Shown here in pieces: positions 37,918 to 48,173 of a stretch of DNA of 55,299 bases. Position 1 is the first letter of the stretch, and the number at the start of each line of letters is the position of its first letter. The notes under the pieces were generated by a model. That model did no database searches. It was given only the letters and a program-made list of their open reading frames with translations, and had not been told where the DNA came from. Where the stretch lies: contig CALSMN010000010.1 in NCBI GenBank assembly GCA_943787465.1, positions 1 through 55,299 on the forward strand, read 5' to 3'. The stretch is from an uncultured Bacteroidia bacterium (GTDB lineage Bacteria > Bacteroidota > Bacteroidia > NS11-12g > UBA9320). Both the position numbers and the translations under genes were made by a program.

Positions 37918-37931
37918 GGCTAAAAATTACT

Positions 37932-37939
37932 TAATTTTG
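37932..37939 (+). promoter_or_regulatory. -7 element TAATTTTG for cysteine dioxygenase
   Basis: Exact TAnnTTTG match, 10 nt before ATG 37950. Confidence 0.55.
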
Positions 37940-37949
37940 ATCAATTTAT

Positions 37950-38489
37950 ATGATTTTAGATAAAAGTGCTATAGGAAAAATATCGAGTTTAGCACATCTA
38001 ATTTCTGCATTAAAGTACGGCTATTATCATGAGGTGCTTACCCAATCAGACGACTTAGTTTTATCGGTTGAAGAATTACAACCGTATATCAGTTGGAACG
38101 ATAAACGTTACACCCGGAATTGTATTGCAAGAGATGATTATTTCGAATTGATTTTATTGTGTTGGGAAAAAGGCCAAAGGACGCCCATTCATAATCATGA
38201 TGAACAAGAATGTTGGGTAAAAGTCATACAAGGTGACTTTGCAGAATCATTCTATGCGTATGAACCTTTAACTGATTCTATGAAATATGTAGGCACAGAT
38301 ATAGTTGCTCAGCATGAGGTGACATCCATTGAAGATCAAGCCCTTTATCATAGTTTAGAGAATATCAATAGGGGGCGAAGTATGAGTCTCCATTTGTATA
38401 TGAAGCCAATTGCAGAATGTTTGGTTTATAATAAGTCTAATCAAAAATTAGAATTAAGATCACTCCAGTACGATACCTGTCATTCATAG
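37950..38489 (+). CDS. cdo: Cysteine dioxygenase type I
   Basis: 179 aa cupin. Oxidises cysteine to cysteine sulfinate with O2 at a 3-His Fe site: HNH in TPIHNHDEQECW and the third His in ALYHSLEN. The Cys five residues after the second His lines up with mammalian Cys93, and SLHLY carries the Tyr157 equivalent, so the Cys-Tyr cross-linked cofactor could form; as I recall, most bacterial enzymes have Gly at the Cys position. Divergent from the CSAD-like decarboxylase across 117 bp. Confidence 0.9.
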   Translation: MILDKSAIGKISSLAHLISALKYGYYHEVLTQSDDLVLSVEELQPYISWNDKRYTRNCIARDDYFELILLCWEKGQRTPIHNHDEQECWVKVIQGDFAESFYAYEPLTDSMKYVGTDIVAQHEVTSIEDQALYHSLENINRGRSMSLHLYMKPIAECLVYNKSNQKLELRSLQYDTCHS

Positions 38490-38580
38490 ATTCCTTATAA
38501 ATTTTAATATTTAATCCCCTTTATGGATAAGTTGAGCATTATCATTTCTACCTTGTAAAGGTTCATGATGATGGTGTTTA

Positions 38581-38588
38581 TACTTTTG
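38581..38588 (+). promoter_or_regulatory. -7 element TACTTTTG
   Basis: Exact TAnnTTTG match, 15 nt before the HAD-type gene's ATG. Confidence 0.55.
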
Positions 38589-38603
38589 TAGCTACCATTT
38601 ATC

Positions 38604-39029
38604 ATGAAAAAAATAGATCTACAGCCCGTTAAAGATGAAAAAGGATTTTCTGCTAGTCCACAATTAGGTCCTGATGTAAAAAACTATCTTATAGACATAG
38701 ATGGTACCATTACCGATGATGTTCCTAATGAAGATCCAGAACGTATGAAACATGTTTTACCCTATGATGGTGCTGTAGAGACCCTTAATAAATGGTATGA
38801 CGATGGACATATCATTACATTTTTCACATCCCGTACTGAGGAAACTCGAAGTATAACGGAGGATTGGTTAAATCAACATGGATTTAATTATCATGGTTTA
38901 CTCATGAATAAACCTCGGGGTGGAAACTATCATTGGGTTGATAATCATATCGTTAAAGGTACAAGATATCAGGGTGTATGGGCAGACTTAATTGAAGTAG
39001 AGAAAAAAATTCAAGTTTTTCCTACCTAA
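38604..39029 (+). CDS. HAD-superfamily phosphatase-like protein
   Basis: 141 aa, a minimal HAD fold: motif I YLIDIDGTIT, motif II FFTSRTEE, motif III Lys in LMNKPRGG, motif IV WVDNH. Similar Bacteroidota proteins are sometimes named phosphoheptose isomerase, which the sequence does not support. A small-molecule phosphatase is most likely; substrate unknown. Confidence 0.75.
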   Translation: MKKIDLQPVKDEKGFSASPQLGPDVKNYLIDIDGTITDDVPNEDPERMKHVLPYDGAVETLNKWYDDGHIITFFTSRTEETRSITEDWLNQHGFNYHGLLMNKPRGGNYHWVDNHIVKGTRYQGVWADLIEVEKKIQVFPT

Positions 39030-39079
39030 AATTCTATTTCTTTCAATCTAAATGGTAGTCTTTTTGTTGTTAAATTACA

Positions 39080-39847
39080 ATGAAAAGCGTTAACGAAATT
39101 GAAAGTCACATTGCTGGATTAAGAATACAGCTAAAAAATCATCCCCTATATAGATCGCTTCAAGATTTAAATGATGTTCAGGTATTTATGGAGCTTCATG
39201 CATTTGCAGTGTGGGACTTTATGTCATTATTGAAATCGCTACAGCAAAACTTAACTCATATAGCACTGCCTTGGATGCCTAGTAATAATCCAAAACTAAC
39301 ACGATTTATCAATGAAATTGTGGTTGCTGAAGAAAGTGATTTGAATGAAGAAGGAAATCCCATGAGCCATTTTCAAATGTATAGGGATGCCATGGTTCAA
39401 ACAGGAGCCAACACGTCACCTTTGGATGTTTTCATTCAATGTATTCATGATAATTTTTCGGTTCAAGATGCTCTAATTCATACTCAAGTAGATAAGGGAG
39501 TAGCAGCTTTTGTAAACTATACCTTTTCAGTGATTGATTCTAATAAACCACATCAAGTTGCTGCTGCATTTACTTTTGGCAGGGAAGATGTTATCCCTGA
39601 TATGTTTATTAAAATTTTGGATCAATCGGATAAATCCAATACAAAATATACAAAGCTTCGCTATTACTTAGAACGTCATATTGAATTAGATGGGGATGAA
39701 CACGGTCCACTTGCTCTTTTGATGATTGAAGAATTATGTGGGAATGATACCCAAAAATGGGATGAAGTCGCTCGTATATCCTATGAATCGTTAGAGCATC
39801 GTATTGCTCTCTGGAATGCCATACTTGCACGCATTCAAGTTAAATAG
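39080..39847 (+). CDS. DUF3050 protein, heme-oxygenase-like fold
   Basis: 255 aa, all-helical. Conserved DUF3050 stretches: FMELHAFAVWDFMSL (Glu38, His40), INEIVVAEESD, and YYLERHIELDGDEHGP (His200, Asp204, His208). The His and carboxylate pattern recalls heme-oxygenase-like diiron oxidases, but metal binding here is inference. Same strand as the HAD gene with 50 bp between. Confidence 0.7.
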   Translation: MKSVNEIESHIAGLRIQLKNHPLYRSLQDLNDVQVFMELHAFAVWDFMSLLKSLQQNLTHIALPWMPSNNPKLTRFINEIVVAEESDLNEEGNPMSHFQMYRDAMVQTGANTSPLDVFIQCIHDNFSVQDALIHTQVDKGVAAFVNYTFSVIDSNKPHQVAAAFTFGREDVIPDMFIKILDQSDKSNTKYTKLRYYLERHIELDGDEHGPLALLMIEELCGNDTQKWDEVARISYESLEHRIALWNAILARIQVK

Positions 39848-39891
39848 AATCCTACAATTATTTCTACTTTATTGAGCTAAAAAAGGATAGC

Positions 39892-40425
39892 TCAGTAGGT
39901 TGGATTTTGAGGTCCCAGTGATGATGATAGAGGTGTACTTATTTTTGTTTTGTGATGCTTTTCAATATATGCTTTCAATTCTGATTCTTTTTGAGTACCA
40001 ATTAAAAATTTCTTGCCACTTTTTAGGGTAATGAATAATCCAACTTGACCTCGGGTGTTGTAAACTGTTCCATATTTTGTCCAAAGCCGAATTCCCCAAC
40101 CTCCTACAAATCCATAGCGAATTACACGTAGATGTTCTATGTCTTTCCACAAAGTATGGCGTTTTACTAAAGGAAAGAAATGCATATAAATTCCTTCTGA
40201 ATTTATGGTGGTCTTAAGTTTTAAAGTATAAAAGAAAAGGAGTGAAGCAAGAGAGATTACAATAGGAAGTAGGAGTGTTGATTGGGATAGGCGATGCAAA
40301 TTAATGGTATAATTTGTAGACATTGTATCGAAGATCTGCCAAAGCTGAAATACAGTCATTCCGATTAAAATAAGCCACAACCACCAAAAACTAAACTTTT
40401 GCTCTTCTTTAAATTGGAGGTTCAT
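39892..40425 (-). CDS. Membrane protein with PH-like C-terminal domain
   Basis: 177 aa. Two N-terminal membrane helices (about 13-32 and 50-68), then a ~75-residue beta-rich part (TTINSEGIYMHFFPLVKRHTLWKDIEHLRV, then FITLKSGKKFLIGTQKE) of the bacterial PH-domain style, and a Ser/Pro-rich tail. Function unknown. Confidence 0.6.
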   Translation of the reverse strand: MNLQFKEEQKFSFWWLWLILIGMTVFQLWQIFDTMSTNYTINLHRLSQSTLLLPIVISLASLLFFYTLKLKTTINSEGIYMHFFPLVKRHTLWKDIEHLRVIRYGFVGGWGIRLWTKYGTVYNTRGQVGLFITLKSGKKFLIGTQKESELKAYIEKHHKTKISTPLSSSLGPQNPTY

Positions 40426-40527
40426 TTAGCGAATATATAACGCTTTTTTGTGTTTGTAGAAATGTAGCTTGAAACTTTTTGAAATCCATCCAAAGAATAT
40501 TTGAGTTGTGAAAAAGTCTAATTTCCA

Positions 40528-40535
40528 TATATTTG
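40528..40535 (+). promoter_or_regulatory. -7 element TATATTTG giving a near-leaderless start
   Basis: Exact TAnnTTTG match only 4 nt before ATG 40540, the only possible start for this gene's signal peptide. Transcription should begin at or within a base or two of the ATG. Confidence 0.6.
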
Positions 40536-40539
40536 GATA

Positions 40540-43500
40540 ATGTATCTTAGGCGTGTTTTTTTTGCAATTCAGTTTCTATTTTCTGTTAGTTTTCTTTTTG
40601 CCCAACGTACTAACCCTACAAAGGATGTAGATGGAGTAACCGAGAGCTGGTATGCACATATTCAAGAAAATCTCCTCAAACAAGAATATAATTTACATCT
40701 CAAAAAAGACAAACACTATCGAGCTTTCAATCGCTCCAATAATATCATCGGTCAATTAAAGCCTGGTGTGATGAGCTTAACCCCCAATCTTGACAATGGG
40801 CAAACCACAGTTTCTTGGCAAGCAGAACTACAAACTGCATCTATTGTCTTTGATGGTGATGTGGTATACATTCCAACACAAACAGCACTGATTACATCCG
40901 ATGAAAACACTGTAGAATTTCATCATGATATATTCACAGAGCAATACATCAACAATGAGCAAGGTCTTCGACAAAACTTCATCATTCATGAAGGACCCGA
41001 CAGTGATGAGATACAAATTAATTTAAATATAAATGGTTTAAAGGTGGTAAAACGACATGACACCGAACTTGCTTTTTATGAGGAAACTCGCCGAAATGGA
41101 ATTCAAATCCATACTTTATACAAAGACCTTAAATCGTGGGATGCAAATGGAATACCCCTTGCAAGTCATTTTGAGGTAATGGGTAATCAAGTATCCATAG
41201 TGGTCAATCCAAAAAACGCAACTTATCCCATAACCATTGATCCGATTTCCACAACTGTTAGTAGTACTCTTGAGGAAAACAAAGCAAGTGCTTTATATGG
41301 TTATTCCGTTTCATCAGCAGGCGATGTAAATGGGGATGGATATGACGACGTTATTGTTGGGGCACCATACTATGACAATGGGCAAAATAAAGGAGCAGCA
41401 TTCGTGTATTTTGGTTCTAAAAATGGAATTTCAACTACATCTCGAATATTGTTAAAGATTTCAAATAATGGACTCTTTGGCTATTCTGTTTCATCAGCAG
41501 GCGATGTAAATGGTGATGGATATGATGACATAATTGTTGGGGCTAGTGAATTTGAAAATGGACAAACAAGGGAGGGTGCAGCATTTATATTTCATGGAAC
41601 ATCTTCAGGAATTTCAACAACTCCATCTATTCAGTTAGAAATTAATCAAGCTTATGCATTGACCGGTTCGTCAGTGAGTAATGCTGGTGATGTCAATGGT
41701 GATGGATATGATGATGTAGTTATTGGAGCACCCTTTTACAATATAAGTTCCCCATATTATGAGGGCGCAACCGCTGTATTTTTGGGCTCGAGTAACGGTA
41801 TCTTAAGTTCAAGTTTGCAACTTTTAAAAGGTAATCAGTCGTATGCATATTTTGGAACCTCAGTATCCACTGCAGGAGATATTAATTCTGATGGGTATGA
41901 TGATTTGATAGTGGGAGCTCCGAGCTATGACAATGGGCAAACTAACGAAGGAGTTGCTTTTGTTTTTTATGGTACAAAAAACGGAATTTCAGCTAATTCA
42001 AAATCACAGTTAGAAATTAATAAATCTACTTCTTTCTTTGGATGTTCAGTTTCTTCAGCAGGAGATGTAAATGGTGACAGTTTTGATGATGTGATAATCG
42101 GAGCAGATTATTACGAAAATGGACAAACTCAAGAGGGCGCTATTTTTCTTTTTCATGGAAGTGGTAGTGGTATTAATTTAAGTCCTTCTATTAAAATTGA
42201 ATCAAATGGAAATTATATAAATTACGGTAGATATGTATCAAATGTAAAAGATTTGAATAATGATGGATATGATGAAATTCTAACAACAGGGAGAAATTCA
42301 AATATTGATATTTTTTATGGTTCAAAATCAGGGATAACAACCTCTAATTATGAGTCATTGAAATTTAATTTTAACTCATATGGATTAAATGGTGAAAGAC
42401 CCGTTTCAAGTGCTGGAGATGTTAATAATGATGGCTTAAATGATATTGTTGTAGGTCACTCTGAGGGAAGTAACGGTCAAAGTAGAGAGGGGATGGCTTT
42501 CATGTTTTATGGAGTTAAAGATACATCTTGTACCACCACGTCCTCCACAGACACCATCACCTCCTGCGGACCTTACACGTGGACCGATGGAAAAACATAT
42601 ACCACCAGCAACAATACAGCAAAAGATACTTTTATAAATGCAGCAGGTTGTGATAGTATGGTTTCGTTGAATCTCACTATTCTACAACTTCCAACCATTA
42701 CTGGTAGCAGTTCAGTTTGTATCAGTGATACAATTATACTAACGGCTACATCTCCTATCGGAACAGTTGATATTTTTCCTCCTTGGGTATCGAGCAATGT
42801 AAATGTCGCAACTGTTGTGGATGGAGTCGTTAAAGGTATCTCAGAAGGGTCAACTGTACTTACTTTTTACGCTCCCAATGGCTGCTCTGTCTCTCAGATT
42901 ATCACCGTTTTACCCAGCTCATATGATACCCTTACATTCTTAGAGTGCGACAGCGTCATTTCTCCAACGGGAAAAGTGTACACCAGCACTGGAAGCTACA
43001 ACGACACCCTTGTAAATAGCTTTGGATGTGATAGTGTTATTACTTCACTGGTAACCATTGGAGATACGATATCCCCAACTGCACTCACTCAAAACCTTAC
43101 CTTATACTTAAATCAATTGGGACAAGTGTCTACTTCTTCGTCAGATGTAAACAATGGCTCATCGGATAACTGTGGAATAACATTCTACAGACTTTCAGAT
43201 TCCATTTTCGATTGTACGGATTTAGGTACCAATACCATTTATTTAATCGTCACCGACAGATACGGTAATATCGACTCTGCCAGTGCAGTAGTAACGGTGC
43301 AAGATACGATTAAGCCAACGGTGCTTACTCAGAACGTTACCGTTAGCCTAGATGCCAGTGGAGCAGGTTCAGTAACCGTTGCAGACATCGACAACGGATC
43401 CACCGACAACTGCTCGATTGCAAGTAGAACCTTGAGTAAAACAAGCTTTGACTGCTCAGAGGTCGGAGCCAATACGATTTACCTTATTCGTCACCGATGT

Positions 43501-45446
43501 AAACGGCAACATCGACTCTGCCAGTGCAGTAGTTACCGTACAAGATACGATCAAGCCAACGGTACTCACTCAGAACGTTACCGTTAGCTCTAGATGCCAG
43601 TGGAGCAGGTTCAGTAACCGTAGCGGATATCGATAATGGATCAACCGATAACTGCTCGATAGCAAGTAGAACGTTGAGTAAAACAAGCTTTGACTGTAGT
43701 AATGTCGGAGCCAATACGATTTACCTAATCGTCACCGATGTAAATGGTAACATCGACTCTGCTAGTGCAGTGGTTACCGTACAAGACATCATCAAGCCAA
43801 CCGTACTCACTCAAAACGTTACCGTTAGCTTAGATGCTAGTGGAGCAGGTTCAGTAACCGTAGCTGACATCGATAATGGATCAACCGACAACTGCTCGAT
43901 TGCAAGTAGAACGTTGAGTAAATCAAGCTTTGACTGTAGTAATGTCGGAGCCAATACGATTTACCTAATCGTCACCGATGTAAATGGTAACATCGACTCT
44001 GCTAGTGCAGTAGTTACCGTACAAGACACGATCAAGCCAACCGTACTCACTCAAAACGTTACCGTTAGCTTAGATGCCAGTGGAGCAGGTTCAGTAACCG
44101 TAGCGGACATCGATAACGGATCAACCGACAACTGCTCGATTGCAAGTAGAACCTTGAGTAAATCAAGCTTTGATTGTAGTAATGTCGGAGCCAATACGAT
44201 TTACCTAATCGTCACCGATGTAAACGGTAACATCGACTCTGCCAGTGCAGTGGTTACCGTACAAGATACGATCAAGCCCACCGTACTCACTCAGAACGTT
44301 ACGGTTAGCCTTGATGCCAGTGGAGCAGGTTCAGTAACCGTAGCGGACATCGATAACGGATCAACCGACAACTGCTCGATTGCAAGTAGAACGTTGAGTA
44401 AATCAAGCTTCGACTGCTCAGTAGTGTCGGAGCCAATACGATTTACCTTATTGTCACCGATGTAAACGGCAACATCGACTCAGCCAGTGCAGTGGTTACC
44501 GTACAAGACACATCAAGCCCACGGTAGTTACTACCCCAAGTGATATAGCACTTGGGATATTGTGATGCAACCTACACGTATGCAATACCAACGGGTGATG
44601 ATAACTGTGGAGTAACCGTTACTCAAATTGCAGGACTACCACCCGGATCTACCTTCCCAGTAGGATTAACCGTAAATACCTTTGAGATTAGTGACCCATC
44701 TGGTAATACAGTAACTACAAGTTTCACGGTAGATATCCGAGCAAGGTACATGCCGTTTGCTATCTCAGATACATCCATTTGTAACAACAACAATAAGATT
44801 GATTTATCCAAAGGGCTTTGATAACATCATCTTTATCGGAAGTGGAGTAGAAGCCAATGAAAAGTTCTTTAATCCCAATTCTTTAGAGCCAGGGAGTTAC
44901 ACAATTACCGCAGAGTTTACCGATAGCATGGGATGTGTATCAATGGATACATTAGAAGTAACGCTAAGAATAATACCCATAGTACCTGTCATAGAACGAG
45001 TGGCATCCGATCAGATTGTAACAGCAGACACCTATAGTTCATACCAATGGTACAGAAATGGGGAGGAGTTGAATGGTAAGAATGGATATCATTTGCGTGT
45101 TCATGAATTAGGGTTATATTCAGTTTTAGTAGGGAATACCGAAAATTGTTTTGTTGGAAGTGAGGGTTATGGATTTGGTATTCCAGTTAATGAAGAGAAC
45201 GTCACCAATCAAGAAAATGTAAAAGTATATCCCAATCCGACCGCAGGTTTTTTATTCGTGGAGATGAGTGATGGTGACACCCTACATACGTTAAGTTTAA
45301 CTAATAATTTGGGAGACGTTGTCCTTTCAAAGGAGACCAATACGGCGATAGCGAGAATTGATATGAATAGTTTATTACCAGGGACTTATTATTTGCAGGT
45401 TAATAGTTTTTCTACAAATGTTTCCGTTAAGATAGTAAAACTATAG
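40540..45446 (+). pseudogene. Giant secreted FG-GAP / tandem-repeat protein with T9SS tail, frame broken six times
   Basis: If the frames are joined, about 1630 aa: signal peptide (to LFAQ), an N-terminal beta domain (about 25-235), six to seven FG-GAP integrin-like repeats (GYSVSSAGDVNGDGYDDVIVGAP type, about 250-660), a TDTITSCGPYTWTDGKTY domain, an Ig-like domain, one diverged and five near-identical 80-aa repeats, a HYR-like unit (YCDATYTYAIPTGDDNCG), a linker and a T9SS type A domain (VYPNPTAG to KIVKL). Apparent frameshifts lie near 43488 (+1), 43586 (+1), 44425 (+2), 44511 (-1), 44545 (+1) and 44814 (+1). The first 1000 codons are clean. Likely a surface adhesin; whether it is truly broken depends on sequence quality in the repeats. 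Confidence 0.75.
43315..44517 (+). repeat. Five near-identical 240-bp tandem repeats
   Basis: Units begin at 43315, 43556, 43797, 44037 and 44277 and encode an 80-aa module starting PTVLTQNVTVSLDASG with two cysteines (DNCS, FDCS). A sixth, diverged copy precedes them from about 43063. Unit lengths of 241, 241, 240, 240 and 241 come from the indels described for the gene. Confidence 0.92.
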
Positions 45447-45467
45447 TGACATGAACTGTTATCATTT

Positions 45468-46025
45468 TCAGATAGTTTTAGTAAATACTTGTACACCATA
45501 TATTTTATAGAGAATATGTTCTTCTCCACTACGAAAGGTGTCTTTACTTATGATACAATCGAAACCAAAATAGGTGTATCCATTTGAAAGCATATTGTTA
45601 TTGTGTCCAGGTGATGATTTCCATTGATTAAACAAAGTTTGAGCAATTTTTTTGGAGGTGTAACTGGCATCAATCCAATTATATAAAATGTTTTCACCAG
45701 CGGATAAGCCCACGCGTTGGGTTGGAGTTTTTCCTTTATAAAAAGGGTTGGATGTGTTAGTCTGACTGTGGGATAGCTTCTTTTCATACTCCATGTATTC
45801 CCCATGAAGATTAGCTGCAGAATTCAGTTTATGATGAATTATAAGTTTCTCTCTTTTGTGGTTCAAACGGTGTACATTGATATATTCAAGCATATAATAT
45901 TGAATAGAATCATGATCCAATTGAGGCTGCTTCACTTGTCCATGGGCTTGAAAGGAGAGGGTGATAGTTAAGCACAACAAGCATTGCTTTATGATTTTAG
46001 TTTTTGGTTTGTTTTTGATTGTCAC
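45468..46025 (-). CDS. Secreted CAP-domain protein (SCP/PR1-like)
   Basis: 185 aa. Signal peptide ending AHGQ (about residue 30), then a CAP domain: INVHRLNHKREKLIIH, NLHGEYM, LSHSQTN, GENILYNW and WKSSPGHNNNML with the CAP histidines. No sorting tail, so periplasmic or secreted by another route. Function in bacteria is poorly known. Confidence 0.85.
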   Translation of the reverse strand: MTIKNKPKTKIIKQCLLCLTITLSFQAHGQVKQPQLDHDSIQYYMLEYINVHRLNHKREKLIIHHKLNSAANLHGEYMEYEKKLSHSQTNTSNPFYKGKTPTQRVGLSAGENILYNWIDASYTSKKIAQTLFNQWKSSPGHNNNMLSNGYTYFGFDCIISKDTFRSGEEHILYKIYGVQVFTKTI

Positions 46026-46115
46026 AGATAGCTTAACTTACAAGTGATATTCTTTCGTATAAAAATTTCAGTGAATTACACATAAAAAAACCAGTAGAGC
46101 CCGTTTTAAATAAAA

Positions 46116-48050
46116 TTATCGGATGATGGTAATGACATTACTTCGTCGTAGTGTCTGATTATTTTGAGGATTTCTCATTAAAAATAATCCATAGTATTCT
46201 CCATCAGGAGATGGTAAACCCGTTCTAACATCATTGCCATCCCAACAATCATTTACACTTTTTCCTTCAAATACAATTTCGCCATAACGATTATAGATAG
46301 TATAACGAACATCTAGACATTTCATCGAATCAATATTTACACAATACAAATTGTTGTAGACATCGGCATTGGGCGTAAAAACATTGTATAGTTCTACAAT
46401 TTCAAGTGTCATAAGAAATGGATCGATGGTGAAATTAATGTTCATCGTGTCGTTGATGACACAATAAGAAGTATCCGTGGTGATTAGCTGAATGGATTTG
46501 TCTCCGGCAGAAGTGAATGTATACGATGCAGGGGATGTATTGATTGCCGTTGCTTGATTGTCAAATGACCATATAAAAAGGGGTGAACTTATGGTATCGA
46601 TGGTTATGGCTACAAGACCATCCGACTCACAATCTACCTTATAATCAATATTGAAGCGGGATTGGTGTTGGTAGGGTTTAATAATAATGATGGAATCTTT
46701 TAGCGGCACATAAAATTGACAGGTATTGGGGTCAGAGAACTGAAGGGTAATGGGGTAAATTCCAGGTTTTGAATAGTAATAGGTTGTTAATGGATTATTT
46801 TTAGGTTGAATAACACCATCGCCAAAGTTCCATTGAAAGGTGTCGGCCAGTGTATTTTTTTGAAGGAATATTGTAAGGGAATCGCAACCTAATCTAGGTT
46901 CAATACTAAAATTTGAATAAATCGTATCTGGCTTTTCTAATGTAATAGTTTGATAAAAAGTATCGGTACAATTTTTGGGTCCTTTAGCAATCAATTGAAC
47001 TTCATATACGTCATGTGAGCTGTAATCCCACATGGGTTCTGAAAGATTAGAAGTATCATTGCTTAGATTTATTTCGCCAAAATTCCAAGAAAAAATAAGA
47101 TTATCTCCGGTACTATAATTATTAAATTGAACTTCCGTTAAACAGGGTGATAGTTTAGCGTCAAAATTAGCTTTTACGGAAAATTGACATTCAACAACGT
47201 TAAGTTGATAATCCTGAAACATTTCACCAATTTTAGTGCCATTCCTATATTCCTCAACTTTAACGCCAATTACAAATTGTCCAGTCTCTGCAGGTGTCAC
47301 AGTCAGTAAACCGGTGGAAGAATTAATTTTTAGTTTTTCATACCCATTCATGACATTGGACAAGGAGTATGGGCTTTTCATTATCACATTCGTATAAGGT
47401 GGAGATCCAGGAGGTGCTGGTCGAGTGCTTGAACTTGCCACATCAAAGGTGTAGGGGATGATAAGCGAATATACCAGAGAATCGTTATCATCATCCGTTG
47501 CGCTGTAGTCAAATGTTAAGGGTACATTATTACACAAAAAGTTGGGGGGTAAATTTTTGAATCTTGGGGAGCTGTTTTGTTTCACATCACTAGTAGCGGG
47601 TATTTTTACAAAATAGGTAGCCCCTGTTCCTACTGGTTCAATAATATTATTGATTGTCCGGTTTCTACAACAGCGTTGAAAAACAACATATATGCCATTG
47701 GATCCTGGATTAAGTTCTTTCGTATAGGAAAAATGGTATGCGCGAATACAGGAATTAGGCACGTACTCCAAACAATTGTAATCTATTTTAGAGATAGTAT
47801 TGATATCATTAACTTTAAGAAGGTCATAATTAATCAGTTTATCGGTTACAGCATCATAATAGGCTACATAAATTTCTTTGTCTTCTTCCAGTGCAGCAGG
47901 AATTCCATTCCAGCAATCAACAAACAAATCAACGGATATTTCATAAGTGTTGGTTTTAATTAGCTTATATCCAATATTTCCTCCAATAACATGTGTTGCA
48001 TGAGCAAGATGGCTCAATAACATTACAAATAGAATTAGGAATGATCGCAT
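46116..48050 (-). CDS. Secreted PKD-domain protein with T9SS type B (CHU_C) tail
   Basis: 644 aa. Signal peptide (to AHAT, residue 19), a Cys-containing N-terminal region (GGNIGYKL, FQRCCRNRT), cadherin-like segment (SATDDDNDSLVYSL), at least two PKD-like domains (FSWNFGEINL, FQWNFGDGV) and a gliding-motility-associated C-terminal domain (FTPNADVYNN, YTIYNRYGEIVFEG, CWDGND, DGEYYG). Type B tails send proteins through T9SS, often needing a PorP/SprF-type partner; none is next to it. Confidence 0.85.
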   Translation of the reverse strand: MRSFLILFVMLLSHLAHATHVIGGNIGYKLIKTNTYEISVDLFVDCWNGIPAALEEDKEIYVAYYDAVTDKLINYDLLKVNDINTISKIDYNCLEYVPNSCIRAYHFSYTKELNPGSNGIYVVFQRCCRNRTINNIIEPVGTGATYFVKIPATSDVKQNSSPRFKNLPPNFLCNNVPLTFDYSATDDDNDSLVYSLIIPYTFDVASSSTRPAPPGSPPYTNVIMKSPYSLSNVMNGYEKLKINSSTGLLTVTPAETGQFVIGVKVEEYRNGTKIGEMFQDYQLNVVECQFSVKANFDAKLSPCLTEVQFNNYSTGDNLIFSWNFGEINLSNDTSNLSEPMWDYSSHDVYEVQLIAKGPKNCTDTFYQTITLEKPDTIYSNFSIEPRLGCDSLTIFLQKNTLADTFQWNFGDGVIQPKNNPLTTYYYSKPGIYPITLQFSDPNTCQFYVPLKDSIIIIKPYQHQSRFNIDYKVDCESDGLVAITIDTISSPLFIWSFDNQATAINTSPASYTFTSAGDKSIQLITTDTSYCVINDTMNINFTIDPFLMTLEIVELYNVFTPNADVYNNLYCVNIDSMKCLDVRYTIYNRYGEIVFEGKSVNDCWDGNDVRTGLPSPDGEYYGLFLMRNPQNNQTLRRSNVITIIR

Positions 48051-48173
48051 ACGTCTAAGATTGGAATATGCAATTTAGGATAATAATGATGATTCAAAAC
48101 ATCTTATGTCTAAAATTGACTTGAAAAATGGGAAAAAACGACATTAGGGTCTAAAATGTTATACCTTGCAGAT

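Noticed and set aside
43315-44517. Regular repeats as a CRISPR array
   Set aside because: Units are 240 bp, contiguous, encode a protein module, and have no spacers.
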